This document shows, piece after piece, positions 1-10,499 of a stretch of 64,000 nucleotides of DNA. The notes under the pieces are model-generated. The model was not told the origin of the DNA. It searched no databases and saw only the letters and a list, made by a program, of their open reading frames with translations. The stretch spans positions 1 through 64,000 of the forward strand of contig LGRX02028723.1 of assembly GCA_001247695.2 (NCBI GenBank), written 5' to 3'. The translations under genes were made by a program, and so were the position numbers. Every line of letters begins with the position of its first letter. Position 1 is the stretch's first letter. The stretch is from Cymbomonas tetramitiformis (Eukaryota; Chlorophyta; Pyramimonadophyceae; Pyramimonadales; Pyramimonadaceae).

Positions 1-98
1 ATATCACTATTGATGATATGATTCAAGCTCTTAAAAAATCATCATTCGACATACCAAAACAGTATGAATTACTAACACAATACTCAAAATTATTGTGA
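1..98 (+). CDS. 3' end of a conserved 91-aa Polinton gene (partial)
   Basis: The window opens inside this frame; the last 31 codons and a TGA stop are present. They match the C-terminus of the complete 91-aa gene at 36794-37069 almost residue for residue. It lies just upstream of polB in both elements, so the order small gene then polB is conserved. The basic, helical C-terminus has no motif I recognise. Function unknown. Confidence 0.7.
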   Translation, partial: ITIDDMIQALKKSSFDIPKQYELLTQYSKLL

Positions 99-172
99 TT
101 TTTTAGTCCAATGTACTAACCCAATTGAGCTTAAAGAAATAATCTTATATATATATTATAAAAGCCTCTCCC

Positions 173-3100
173 ATGTCCAAACTTAACACCTCAAATATTA
201 AACTTACACCTAGTCAATGGAAAGCTTTCAACATTGAAATGAAGGATGCAAAAACTAGAAAAGATTTTGCTTATTTACAAGATATTCTAGAAAGTTTTAA
301 AATAATAAATGGAAGAAAAAAATCTAAAGAAATTATTACAAAAAATGATTATGAAAAATCGTTGAAAACAAAAATTAAAGACAAATACGATGGAAAATCT
401 AAAACTTTCAAAAAATACCGTGAAATTTCACGAAAAAATATAAATAAAAAGAAAAATGAAAAGGTTAACAAATTTGTAAATAATGTAAAAACTGATATTA
501 AAAATATCAAAGAAATTAAAAAAACCAAACGCACCGAGTATATCGATAAATTTAAAACTAGAAAAGATATCTACGGTCCAATAGATTTTAATCTTTTTGA
601 AATAAAAGGTTTACGTAGATTTGTTCCCGAAGCATCAAGTGATGACAAACAATTGATATCATTTGAGTTACAATTTGAAGATAATTATGTAATAAAAAAC
701 GATGACATTTATTAAGGTTATCATCCTGAAAATTTACAAAAAGCTATCGAAAAAATAGCTCAAAGTGAAAAATTAAAAGAACATGGGTTTATTAAAAGTA
801 TTACTCTCTTTGTCCACACCGTTAAAGCTATTAAAGGTGGTTCTTCAAATCCACAATCAAGAAATAAAGAAGAACGATTCAAAAAGAAAAGTTGCATTAC
901 ATTGAACAACAATAATAATCAATGTTTTGATATTTCTTTAGCTATTTTGCAACATTTACATTGTAAAGAAACCAATAAAACATTTTGGAACACGTTAACC
1001 AAATTCACAAGACCGTCAACTCGATTAAAACTAGGAAATCAAATAAGGAAATTGGTCAGTATTGAGTCTCATAAGCAAATTGATTTGAGAGACATTCCAA
1101 TATATGAGAAAATATTAAATTCACACATTATTGTATATGAAGAAAATAGTATATGTGGACAAGTAAAAATCTATCCTTTCAATAGTGATGATCAAATATA
1201 TGACGAAAATAAGAATGTGTATCATATTTGTTATGACCCTATTCAAAAACATTACGAACCAATCACAAACATCATTGCATTTTTGGATACTCGTTCGAAA
1301 TCATGCACGCGTTGCAAAAGTAGTAAATGCATTTTTAAAGACAAGAAAAATCGACAAAATAAAAGTTTGATGCATAAAATATATTGTGACAAGTGTGATC
1401 GATTCTTTTTTAATAAGGATTGTTATGACCATCATTTAAAATCTACTTGTGATAAGATTCATTATTGCAAAGAATGTAACACACATTATGAGACCAAAAT
1501 TAAACATATATGTGGTCATTCAACATGTAAGAATTGTGAAGAATATTGTGACTTAAATAATCACAAATGTTATATTCAACAAGTCAAGAAGAAAGACCCT
1601 ATTGCGAAATTAGCTTTTTTTGATTTTGAATGTACTCAAGAGACAAAGTATTTAAATGAAAAAACTAAAGACTTTCATTTTAAACATCATATGAATTTAG
1701 CAATTACTCAATATTTAGATGACACAAAAAATCCAAAAAGCAAAGACAATTTGGTTGAGGGATTTGAACATTATGACATGCAATCTTTTTTAGAATTTCT
1801 ATTTAGTGAAAAGCATAAAGGATACACCTTTGTTGCTCACAATGGTAAAGCTTACGATTTTTTGCTGATTTTTGAAGCATTATTAGTAATGCATAAATTT
1901 GATGATAAGAAAAAAATGCCAGAAATTATTAGAGTTGGAAATAAAATAATGAAATTGACTTATTTAGGAGTCACACTAATTGACTCGATAAATCATTTTA
2001 GTTGTGGTTTAGCCAAGTTACCCAAAACTTGGGGGTTGGAAAATGAGGTACACAAAGGGTACTATCCTCATTTATTCAATAAAAAAGAAAATTGGAATTA
2101 TACCGGGAAAATACCTAATAAACACCATTTTTGTCCGGAACAAATGAAATGTGAAGATAAAGAAAAATTCGATATTTGGTATAATGAAAAATGTGATGAC
2201 AAAAATTTTGTTTGGAACAATAAAAATGAATTACGAAAGTATTGTTCAAACGATGTTTTGATACTTCGAAAATCATGTTTGGAATATCGTAGTGTTTTAT
2301 TAGATGCATGTGAAACCGACCCCTTCAACTTCATGACAATTGCATCCACAGCCCAACATATTCATCGAAAAGATATTATGCAAAAAAATACTATTGCATA
2401 TTATAAAATTAAAAAGCAAAGTAAAGTTTGTGCTGAATGGATCAATTATTTAGAACATTCAAGAGGTATCAAAATAATTAGAGAATATAAAATTCCAAAA
2501 ACAAACTTTATTGCCGACGGTTATTGCGAAGAAACCAATGAAATATTCGAATTTAATGGTGACCGGTTTCATGGTAACCCTGCAATTTACAACCCCAACC
2601 ATAAAGCAAATGTATCAAGAGACTCTAATATAACTTTTGGTGATTTATATAGAAAAACTGAGGAGAAAAAAGAAAAATTGGAAAATATGGGTTATGTTGT
2701 AAAAGATATTTGGCAATGTGATTGGGAAAGTGATAAAATAAATGAAAAATCAGTAAGTGACTTTATGAAAACTTACAAACCTGATCTTGTAATTAGAGAT
2801 GCATTTTTTGGAGGTAGAACAAACCCTGAACAATTATATTGGGAAAAGAAATTTGATCAAACATTGAGATATCTAGATTTTACTAGTTTATACCCTTGGG
2901 TTATGAAATATTGTGAGTATCCTATTGGTTTTGACGAGCAATTTAAAAATGTTTCGGTTAAAGAATATTTATCGAGGTATAAAAATGAAACTAAAAAGTT
3001 TTTCGGTGTTATATATTGTAAAGTAAAACCTCCCAAAAATTTACAATTTCCGGTGTTACCATGTAGAGACAATGGTAAATTGAAATTTACTTTATATGAA

Positions 3101-4159
3101 CAAATAGGAACTTGGAGTACCATTGAAGTTGATAAAGCAATTGATATGGGATATGAATTATTGGAAATATATGAAATTAGACATTGGAAAGAGCGTAGCA
3201 CAAAACTGTTTGCACCATACATTAATAAATTTCTAAAAATTAAACAAGAATCAAGTGGTTACCCCGAATGGGTCAAAACTGAACAAGATAAAGACAAATA
3301 TATAAGACAGTATTTCGAGAAAGAAGGTATTCTTTTAGACAAATCTCAAATTAAGAAAAACCCCGGAAAACGAGCGGTCGCCAAGATGTACCTAAACAGT
3401 TTGTGGGGCAAATTCGTTCAACAATTAAACAAAATGAAAACTAAAATTATAAATGAACCTAGCGACTTTTATGCAATGGTGTTCGACAAAGAATATGAAA
3501 TGAATTACGAATTTGCGGGTATCAAAGGAAATGAGAAATGTATTATGAATTATCGTTTCAAAGATGAATATTTTGAGGGTCCGGACAAATGTTCAACAAG
3601 TGAAATCATAGGGGTATTTACAACCGCGTATGCCAGATTAAAGTTGTATGATCTGTGCGAAAAGGTGGGCTTTGATAATGTGCTATATACTGATACCGAC
3701 TCTTGTATTTACATTGAAAAAGAAGGACTAAATGATCATATTTACAAAAATGAATTAGGTGACTTTTTGGGCGAATTAACGGACGAGTTAGAAGGTAAGG
3801 AATGTATAGAATATGCAGCCACCGGTCCAAAAAGCTACACACTAAAATTCTCAAATGCTGAGCCTCTTACCAAAAGCAAAGGTTTTTATTTGTCCCACCA
3901 AAACAGTAAAATTATTAATCATGAATCAATGGTACGTATGGTTAAGAATTTGACTGATAAAATTGACAATGAATATGCTGAGTTGACATATAAGGTAATT
4001 AGAAAACGCAAGAGAAATGGTAACCAAGAAGTATTATGTCCACAAGGGTTAGAAACTAGAGTTGAAACTAAAATATATGCTAAAGGTTGGACTGAAAATT
4101 TAAAAGGTAATTTAGAACACAGTACATACAGATTAAGACCTGAGGGATATTTATCTTAA
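173..4159 (+). pseudogene. polB: Polinton protein-primed-type DNA polymerase B, copy 1 (one nonsense codon)
   Basis: Family B DNA polymerase of about 1328 codons that would replicate the linear element. The frame is open from ATG 173 except for TAA at 713-715, where the second copy (37143-41200) has TTA. After the stop the frame runs unbroken to 4159. Visible in order: a Lys-rich N-terminus; a region near residue 250 (NQCFDISLA, later a His) resembling an OTU-type cysteine protease fold; Cys/His pairs of a zinc-binding region (about 375-465); exonuclease motifs FDFECT (about 484), HNGKAYDF (about 555) and YCSNDVLIL (about 690); a PD-(D/E)XK-like insert with EFNGDRFHG and DIWQCDW (about 780-850); polymerase motifs DFTSLYP (about 899), KMYLNSLWGK (about 1070) and YTDTDS (about 1172). 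It overlaps the convergent integrase by 9 bp. TATA-like sequence lies about 15-30 bp upstream of the ATG. The OTU and nuclease assignments are inference. Confidence 0.88.
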
Positions 4160-5311
4160 ATCAATTTCTAAATCATCACTATCATTATTATTTATATTTT
4201 GACTACGAGTTCTTTTTGATAATCTATTTGAAGCTGAAACACCTTCACGTTTATTTTTTCTTTCTTTTTTATTTTGTTTTGTTACTAATTCTTTTACGGT
4301 AGCTTCATCTTTATTTTTACTTTCATTTGAAACATTACCTTTCACTTCGAGCAATTCTCTTGGTTTATATTTTCTAGCTAAAGTTTCGTTGTTGTCTTCT
4401 ATTACATAAGACAAGCCTTCCATTTTTTTAACTTTGTAAATTTTAGTTGACCATCGTTGAGTTTCTTTATCAAAAGTTTTAGTTTTAATTTTAATTCTAA
4501 CTTTGTCTCCATGTTTAATATCAATTTTAGAAAGTATTTTTGTTAATATATTTCTTTTTAATAAAATATTTCTTAATACTCTATCTTCATTCATATCATT
4601 TGGTGCAGACTTATCTATATTTCCTACATTTTTCGTTTCATTATAATTATTTACAATAGTATCTAATTTATTAATCCAATTGACGGTATCTTTACTTTTA
4701 AAATAAAGTTCTAATTTATATTTTAATGTTCTGTTAAATCTCTCAATCATACCCATTGTACTATGGTCTTCGGGTTCGTTCAAATAATGTTCAATATTGT
4801 TATCTTCCAAAAGTTTCTTTATGGCTTTATTTATAAATTCACTACCGTTGTCCGTTGTTAATACATTCATTTTGGAATCCTTAATCAATTTTCTCATTGC
4901 GGGAATGACACCTTCCGCAGATTCTATATTTTTATTATTTTTATCTTTTATAGTTTTTGATTTTAACCCATAAGCATATCCTTTTCTTGTATTTATATTA
5001 ATTCCCGTTAATATCACTGCATACCCTTTATTTTGTTTTTTAAATTTTGGATTAAATGCTAAGTCTGCCTGAATATAATTTTTGTTTGGATCTTTACCAT
5101 AAATTGGAAATAATTCTTTTTTATTTATTTTCTTTTTTTGAGAAAAAGTTTCATTAACTTCAGTCTTTTCGACAGCCTCTTTTACTTGTTTCTGTGTAAC
5201 TTTATATCCTTTTGCTTTTAATTTTGATGTGAATGAACTTATATTTGATAAGCCTATTTCAGGGTCTAAATAGAAATCTTGTATTTGTTTCTCGGTGATT
5301 GATTTACTCAT
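4151..5311 (-). CDS. int: Polinton DD35E integrase, reverse, cassette copy 1
   Basis: 386-aa retroviral-type (rve) integrase that would insert element DNA into the host genome. The catalytic triad is visible: D83 in IQADLAF, D154 in TTDNGSEF and E190 in MGMIERFNRT, with exactly 35 residues between the last two. Residues 1-60 form the helical N-terminal region usual in Polinton integrases (EKQIQDFYLDPEIG). A basic SH3-like C-terminal region (GDKVRIKIKTKTFD) is followed by a Lys/Arg-rich tail ending in acidic residues. ATG at 5311 fits the family start. It is convergent with polB (9-bp overlap) and lies 11 bp downstream of the 205-aa gene, suggesting co-transcription. Intact here; a His replaces the Pro of the GDKV loop found in other copies. 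Confidence 0.93.
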   Translation of the reverse strand: MSKSITEKQIQDFYLDPEIGLSNISSFTSKLKAKGYKVTQKQVKEAVEKTEVNETFSQKKKINKKELFPIYGKDPNKNYIQADLAFNPKFKKQNKGYAVILTGININTRKGYAYGLKSKTIKDKNNKNIESAEGVIPAMRKLIKDSKMNVLTTDNGSEFINKAIKKLLEDNNIEHYLNEPEDHSTMGMIERFNRTLKYKLELYFKSKDTVNWINKLDTIVNNYNETKNVGNIDKSAPNDMNEDRVLRNILLKRNILTKILSKIDIKHGDKVRIKIKTKTFDKETQRWSTKIYKVKKMEGLSYVIEDNNETLARKYKPRELLEVKGNVSNESKNKDEATVKELVTKQNKKERKNKREGVSASNRLSKRTRSQNINNNDSDDLEIDLR

Positions 5312-5322
5312 TTATCTCTTTA

Positions 5323-5940
5323 TTATATATCATCAGTGAATAAAAATATTTTTTCATTTGTATCATTGTTTCTATCTAAAAGCATTTGATCAATTTTATA
5401 TGAAATACCATACATTTTATTCATAATATAAAATCCAGGAATTCTAATAATAGATTGTATTTTTGTATTCATTGTGTTCTCTTTTGTAATTTCTATTTCT
5501 TCTCCAGATGTTTTATTATATAAATTTGAGTCCCCATTGTCTAATTGACATTTAAATAAATTTGAATAATTTTGATTTTGATTTATTTTAATCGAACTAT
5601 TAAAAAGTTCTTTCAAGTTTGAAAGTTTGAAAGTATCTTTGGAAAAATATTTTATTTGATTTTCATAAATATGATTGACAATTTTATCCTCTATAGCTAA
5701 TATAATATTTTCCATATCTTCAACTAAATTAAACGAAATATTATACCGGTCACTACCTTCAAAGTTGTTAAGTCCAAATGGACAATGCATTTTTGGTGTT
5801 TCTAAGTATAACGGCTTTTGATCATATTGAATACTTATAAACTTATATGGTTTACATTTACTTTTTATTTTTGTAAAATCAACATTTTCAATACTCAATT
5901 TTTCAATATCAAAATTATTATATTTAACTACCGAAATCAT
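5323..5940 (-). CDS. 205-aa conserved Polinton protein, possible ssDNA-binding protein, copy 1
   Basis: Intact 205-aa protein encoded directly upstream of the integrase. The core has YLETPKMHCPFGLNNFEG followed by an alternating hydrophobic stretch, and the C-terminus is short, acidic and aromatic (IFLFTDDI). This pattern recalls the gp2.5-like single-stranded DNA-binding proteins of large DNA algal viruses, which share a TPxMxxPFG-type segment and an acidic tail. That likeness is from memory of the family and not tested. A role next to a replicative polymerase would fit. The gene recurs at 8997, 12670 and 42386, and as a relic at 45626. Confidence 0.7.
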   Translation of the reverse strand: MISVVKYNNFDIEKLSIENVDFTKIKSKCKPYKFISIQYDQKPLYLETPKMHCPFGLNNFEGSDRYNISFNLVEDMENIILAIEDKIVNHIYENQIKYFSKDTFKLSNLKELFNSSIKINQNQNYSNLFKCQLDNGDSNLYNKTSGEEIEITKENTMNTKIQSIIRIPGFYIMNKMYGISYKIDQMLLDRNNDTNEKIFLFTDDI

Positions 5941-6011
5941 TTTATTAAATTAAGTTATAATAATTATTTTTTAAGTTAGTTTATGTTTTTAACTTTAAGA
6001 CACCGACTTAT

Positions 6012-6491
6012 ATGATTATAACAATAATGGCTAATCTACTTGAAATTAATAAAAACTTACCTTGCCTTACCTTATCTTACCTTATTGATATGCAAGAAGT
6101 ACTGCAAGCAGAAATTTACAAGAGAAAGCATAAATTGGCAATGAAATATGTGTTTGAGGAAATTATTGACCCAAAATTGCCGTTCCGTTTAAGAGAAAAA
6201 TGTTATTGTAATTTAAGTTTTGATGTAAGATGTACTTGTTGGATTGATGATGTAACATTTGATAATTGTCCAGTAAAGGTAGAAACGATTTACTTTGTAA
6301 TAAAGAATGACTACTGTAGAAAAATTGAAAAAGCACAAAACATTAATGTTATCAAAAGTGAAACAATTAAAAAATACAGATTAAAAAAACACGAGTGGGA
6401 AAAAATTGTAAGACTGTATAATGAAAAAGAATTTGACAGTGATGCAAGTGATAGTGATGCAAGTGATAGTGATGCAAGTGATAGTGATTAA
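6012..6491 (+). CDS. 159-aa protein with Asp-Ser-Asp-Ala tail, copy 1
   Basis: Unrecognised protein, divergent from the 205-aa gene (71 bp apart). The N-terminal helical part (LPCLTLSYLIDMQEVLQAEI) loosely resembles the F-box-like start of the 139-aa protein at 56759. Cysteines in the middle (CYCNLSFDVRCTCW) could bind metal. The C-terminus is an acidic tail made by three perfect copies of a 15-bp repeat. ATG 6012 or 6027 could be used; 6027 gives MANLLEI. It is absent from the related element at 35-43 kb, so it is an accessory gene. Confidence 0.65.
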   Translation: MIITIMANLLEINKNLPCLTLSYLIDMQEVLQAEIYKRKHKLAMKYVFEEIIDPKLPFRLREKCYCNLSFDVRCTCWIDDVTFDNCPVKVETIYFVIKNDYCRKIEKAQNINVIKSETIKKYRLKKHEWEKIVRLYNEKEFDSDASDSDASDSDASDSD

Positions 6492-6567
6492 AATACCAAT
6501 ATATGTTCTAATCTATCATATTTATATTTACTTTTACGATAAATATTATATTATATATTATATTATT

Positions 6568-6765
6568 ATGGTAAGGGCAAATCAAACGCGAGTACAACGA
6601 AGACGGAATAATAGAATTTACTGTGGGTACAAGGACCCACCACCTTCAGGTCGACCGTTTGGAAATAAAGTACAATGTAAGGCTATTGGTCAATTGAGAC
6701 GTTTCGGTAGGATTTTAAGAGCGCCTCATCCTGCCGATAGACAACAAAATAGGCGAAATAGATAA
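6568..6765 (+). CDS. 65-aa basic Polinton peptide (MVRANQ family), copy 1
   Basis: Small very basic protein with MVRANQTRVQRRRNN, then CGYKDPPPSGRPFGNK and QCKAIGQLRRFGRI. The Cys-Gly...Gly...Gln-Cys...Gly-Gln-x-Arg pattern recalls short conserved peptides of large DNA viruses, but I cannot assign a function. ATG 6568 is chosen because all homologues (15574, 43098) start MVRAN at the same place, just behind an AT-rich stretch. It is the last gene before the alpha terminus. Confidence 0.75.
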   Translation: MVRANQTRVQRRRNNRIYCGYKDPPPSGRPFGNKVQCKAIGQLRRFGRILRAPHPADRQQNRRNR

Positions 6766-6825
6766 TTCAAAAGAAATTATAGGAAGTGAAATTTGATTTC
6801 AAAATGTATTATATTTATATTTATT

Positions 6826-7012
6826 TCGCCGGAAAGCTCAACCGGATAATTCACCGGAAGCTCACCGGAAAATTGACACGTCATCCTAGGGTTTGGAGGA
6901 TAGTAGAATGTTGTAGGGTTTGGGGATTGGATTTTACCCCAACCCTAGGGCGCAGCCCTAGGGTTTTTGTGGTGGGGGAAAATTCTGTCCGTAAACGCTA
7001 CATCATACTACT
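6826..7012 (+). mobile_element. Alpha-type element terminus (right end) with hairpin, copy 1
   Basis: Subterminal CCGG-containing repeats (CACCGGAAGCTCACCGG) are followed by a 111-bp imperfect palindrome, 6902-7012. The left arm starts AGTAGAATGTTGTAG and the right arm ends CTACATCATACTACT. The centre is AACCCTAGGGC, three bases, GCCCTAGGGTT. The same sequence ends at 10686, 14359 and 43677 and appears inverted at 51397 and 51746. AGTAGT at the extreme end fits the 5'-AG of Polinton termini. Confidence 0.85.
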
Positions 7013-7039
7013 GGGACATAAAGATATTCCTTTATAATA

Positions 7040-7519
7040 ATGAGCAAGTCAATCACTGAAAAACAAATACAAGACTTTTATCTGAATCCTGAAATAGGAC
7101 TAAGTGCCGTATCACCATTTACGGCCAAATTAAAATCTCTTGGTTATAAGGTCACACAAAAACAAGTTAAGGAAGCCATCGAAGCAACTGAAGTCAATCA
7201 AACATTTTCTCAAAAAAAGAAAATCAATAGAAAAGAATTATTTTCTATTTACGGTAAAGACCCTAACAAAAATTATGTTCAGGCTGATTTAGCATTTATT
7301 CCTGAATTCAAAAAACAAAATAGAGGCTACTCCGTTATATTGACGGCTATCAATATCAATACACGAAAGGCTTATGCATATCCATTGAAATCAAAAACTG
7401 TTAAAGACAAAAATAACAAAAACATTGATTCTGCTGAAGGAATAATTCCTGCTTTTAAAAAGTTAACAAAAGATTCAAAAATGAATGTATTGACTACGGT
7501 CCAAAAAGCTACACACTAA
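7040..7519 (+). pseudogene. int: Forward integrase, truncated at the duplication junction (copy 1)
   Basis: First 153 codons of a second integrase type, related to but distinct from the reverse one (EIGLSAVSPFTAKLKSLG). It contains the first catalytic Asp (VQADLAF) but breaks within LTTDNG, the second motif, at 7497-7499, where sequence from the polB tail follows out of frame and adds six foreign residues before TAA. The complete version is at 14387. It lies 28 bp after the alpha terminus. Confidence 0.85.
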
Positions 7520-7833
7520 AATTCTCAAATGCTGAGCCTCTTACCAAAAGCAAAGGTTTTTATTTGTCCCACCAAAACAGTAAAATTATTAATCATGAAT
7601 CAATGGTACGTATGGTTAAGAATTTGACTGATAAAATTGACAATGAATATGCTGAGTTGACATATAAGGTAATTAGAAAACGCAAGAGAAATGGTAACCA
7701 AGAAGTATTATGTCCACAAGGGTTAGAAACTAGAGTTGAAACTAAAATATATGCTAAAGGTTGGACTGAAAATTTAAAAGGTAATTTAGAACACAGTACA
7801 TACAGATTAAGACCTGAGGGATATTTATCTTAA
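7497..7833 (+). pseudogene. polB: polB 3' fragment at the duplication junction (copy 1)
   Basis: The last 112 codons of polB after motif C, duplicated with the tandem unit. The frame differs from the integrase frame entering it, so it has no start of its own. Sequence equals 3823-4159. Confidence 0.85.
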
Positions 7834-8985
7834 ATCAATTTCTAAATCATCACTATCATTATTATTTATATTTTGACTACGAGTTCTTTTTGATAATCTA
7901 TTTGAAGCTGAAACACCTTCACGTTTATTTTTTCTTTCTTTTTTATTTTGTTTTGTTACTAATTCTTTTACGGTAGCTTCATCTTTATTTTTACTTTCAT
8001 TTGAAACATTACCTTTCACTTCGAGCAATTCTCTTGGTTTATATTTTCTAGCTAAAGTTTCGTTGTTGTCTTCTATTACATAAGACAAGCCTTCCATTTT
8101 TTTAACTTTGTAAATTTTAGTTGACCATCGTTGAGTTTCTTTATCAAAAGTTTTAGTTTTAATTTTAATTCTAACTTTGTCTCCAGGTTTAATATCAATT
8201 TTAGAAAGTATTTTTGTTAATATATTTCTTTTTAATAAAATATTTCTTAATACTCTATCTTCATTCATATCATTTGGTGCAGACTTATCTATATTTCCTA
8301 CATTTTTCGTTTCATTATAATTATTTACAATAGTATCTAATTTATTAATCCAATTGACGGTATCTTTACTTTTAAAATAAAGTTCTAATTTATATTTTAA
8401 TGTTCTGTTAAATCTCTCAATCATACCCATTGTACTATGGTCTTCGGGTTCGTTCAAATAATGTTCAATATTGTTATCTTCCAAAAGTTTCTTTATGGCT
8501 TTATTTATAAATTCACTACCGTTGTCCGTTGTTAATACATTCATTTTGGAATCCTTAATCAATTTTCTCATTGCGGGAATGACACCTTCCGCAGATTCTA
8601 TATTTTTATTATTTTTATCTTTTATAGTTTTTGATTTTAACCCATAAGCATATCCTTTTCTTGTATTTATATTAATTCCCGTTAATATCACTGCATACCC
8701 TTTATTTTGTTTTTTAAATTTTGGATTAAATGCTAAGTCTGCCTGAATATAATTTTTGTTTGGATCTTTACCATAAATTGGAAATAATTCTTTTTTATTT
8801 ATTTTCTTTTTTTGAGAAAAAGTTTCATTAACTTCAGTCTTTTCGACAGCCTCTTTTACTTGTTTCTGTGTAACTTTATATCCTTTTGCTTTTAATTTTG
8901 ATGTGAATGAACTTATATTTGATAAGCCTATTTCAGGGTCTAAATAGAAATCTTGTATTTGTTTCTCGGTGATTGATTTACTCAT
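7825..8985 (-). CDS. int: DD35E integrase, reverse, cassette copy 2
   Basis: Second copy of the 386-aa integrase, intact, with D83, D154 and E190 all present. It differs from copy 1 by Pro in place of His in the GDKVRIK loop, matching copy 3 and the 41192 homologue, so Pro is likely ancestral. Overlaps the polB fragment by 9 bp as in copy 1. Confidence 0.92.
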   Translation of the reverse strand: MSKSITEKQIQDFYLDPEIGLSNISSFTSKLKAKGYKVTQKQVKEAVEKTEVNETFSQKKKINKKELFPIYGKDPNKNYIQADLAFNPKFKKQNKGYAVILTGININTRKGYAYGLKSKTIKDKNNKNIESAEGVIPAMRKLIKDSKMNVLTTDNGSEFINKAIKKLLEDNNIEHYLNEPEDHSTMGMIERFNRTLKYKLELYFKSKDTVNWINKLDTIVNNYNETKNVGNIDKSAPNDMNEDRVLRNILLKRNILTKILSKIDIKPGDKVRIKIKTKTFDKETQRWSTKIYKVKKMEGLSYVIEDNNETLARKYKPRELLEVKGNVSNESKNKDEATVKELVTKQNKKERKNKREGVSASNRLSKRTRSQNINNNDSDDLEIDLR

Positions 8986-8996
8986 TTATCTCTTTA

Positions 8997-9614
8997 TTAT
9001 ATATCATCAGTGAATAAAAATATTTTTTCATTTGTATCATTGTTTCTATCTAAAAGCATTTGATCAATTTTATATGAAATACCATACATTTTATTCATAA
9101 TATAAAATCCAGGAATTCTAATAATAGATTGTATTTTTGTATTCATTGTGTTCTCTTTTGTAATTTCTATTTCTTCTCCAGATGTTTTATTATATAAATT
9201 TGAGTCCCCATTGTCTAATTGACATTTAAATAAATTTGAATAATTTTGATTTAGATTTATTTTAATCGAACTATTAAAAAGTTCTTTCAAGTTTGAAAGT
9301 TTGAAAGTATCTTTGGAAAAATATTTTATTTGATTTTCATAAATATGATTGACAATTTTATCCTCTATAGCTAATATAATATTTTCCATATCTTCAACTA
9401 AATTAAACGAAATATTATACCGGTCACTACCTTCAAAGTTGTTAAGTCCAAATGGACAATGCATTTTTGGTGTTTCTAAGTATAACGGCTTTTGATCATA
9501 TTGAATACTTATAAACTTATATGGTTTACATTTACTTTTTATTTTTGTAAAATCAACATTTTCAATACTCAATTTTTCAATATCAAAATTATTATATTTA
9601 ACTACCGAAATCAT
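8997..9614 (-). CDS. 205-aa conserved Polinton protein, copy 2
   Basis: Intact duplicate of 5323-5940. One visible change is Leu for Gln in the INQNQNY segment. Same 11-bp spacing to the integrase. Confidence 0.7.
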   Translation of the reverse strand: MISVVKYNNFDIEKLSIENVDFTKIKSKCKPYKFISIQYDQKPLYLETPKMHCPFGLNNFEGSDRYNISFNLVEDMENIILAIEDKIVNHIYENQIKYFSKDTFKLSNLKELFNSSIKINLNQNYSNLFKCQLDNGDSNLYNKTSGEEIEITKENTMNTKIQSIIRIPGFYIMNKMYGISYKIDQMLLDRNNDTNEKIFLFTDDI

Positions 9615-9685
9615 TTTATTAAATTAAGTTATAATATTTATTTTTTAAGTTAGTTTATGTTTTTAACTTTAAGACACCGACTTAT

Positions 9686-10165
9686 ATGATTATAACAATA
9701 ATGGCTAATCTACTTGAAATTAATAAAAACTTACCTTGCCTTACCTTATCTTACCTTATTGATATGCAAGAAGTACTGCAAGCAGAAATTTACAAGAGAA
9801 AGCATAAATTGGCAATGAAATATGTGTTTGAGGAAATTATTGACCCAAAATTGCCGTTCCGTTTAAGAGAAAAATGTTATTGTAATTTAAGTTTTGATGT
9901 AAGATGTACTTGTTGGATTGATGATGTAACATTTGATAATTGTCCAGTAAAGGTAGAAACGATTTACTTTGTAATAAAGAATGACTACTGTAGAAAAATT
10001 GAAAAAGCACAAAACATTAATGTTATCAAAAGTGAAACAATTAAAAAATACAGATTAAAAAAACACGAGTGGGAAAAAATTGTAAGACTGTATAATGAAA
10101 AAGAATTTGACAGTGATGCAAGTGATAGTGATGCAAGTGATAGTGATGCAAGTGATAGTGATTAA
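9686..10165 (+). CDS. 159-aa protein with Asp-Ser-Asp-Ala tail, copy 2
   Basis: Duplicate of 6012-6491 with the same protein sequence, including three 15-bp repeats at the 3' end. No lesion. Confidence 0.65.
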   Translation: MIITIMANLLEINKNLPCLTLSYLIDMQEVLQAEIYKRKHKLAMKYVFEEIIDPKLPFRLREKCYCNLSFDVRCTCWIDDVTFDNCPVKVETIYFVIKNDYCRKIEKAQNINVIKSETIKKYRLKKHEWEKIVRLYNEKEFDSDASDSDASDSDASDSD

Positions 10166-10241
10166 AATACCAATATATGTTCTAATCTATCATATTTATA
10201 TTTACTTTTACGATAAATATTATATTATATATTATATTATT

Positions 10242-10439
10242 ATGGTAAGGGCAAATCAAACGCGAGTACAACGAAGACGGAATAATAGAATTTACTGTGG
10301 GTACAAGGACCCACCACCTTCAGGTCGACCGTTTGGAAATAAAGTACAATGTAAGGCTATTGGTCAATTGAGACGTTTCGGTAGGATTTTAAGAGCGCCT
10401 CATCCTGCCGATAGACAACAAAATAGGCGAAATAGATAA
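10242..10439 (+). CDS. 65-aa basic Polinton peptide, copy 2
   Basis: Identical in protein sequence to 6568-6765; carried by the second tandem unit and followed by the second alpha terminus. Confidence 0.72.
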   Translation: MVRANQTRVQRRRNNRIYCGYKDPPPSGRPFGNKVQCKAIGQLRRFGRILRAPHPADRQQNRRNR

Positions 10440-10499
10440 TTCAAAAGAAATTATAGGAAGTGAAATTTGATTTCAAAATGTATTATATTTATATTTATT

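Larger units (their letters stand above)
3823..7496. repeat. Tandem 3674-bp unit, copy 1 of 3
   Basis: The block from the CGG at 3823 in the polB tail to 7496 recurs at 7497-11170 and again from 11171, where the third copy continues into unduplicated sequence. Each unit carries polB tail, reverse integrase, 205-aa, 159-aa and 65-aa genes, an alpha terminus and the first half of a forward integrase. Copies 1 and 2 differ at only a few bases. Confidence 0.92.

Noticed and set aside
349..534. Hydrophobic minus-strand frame opposite polB
   Set aside because: Phe/Leu-rich antisense of a Lys-rich coding region; the same shadow appears at 37315.
713..715. TAA in polB and in the ATPase (36 kb) as reassigned stop codons
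   Set aside because: Homologous copies have TTA (Leu) and TAA is the normal stop of most genes in the window.
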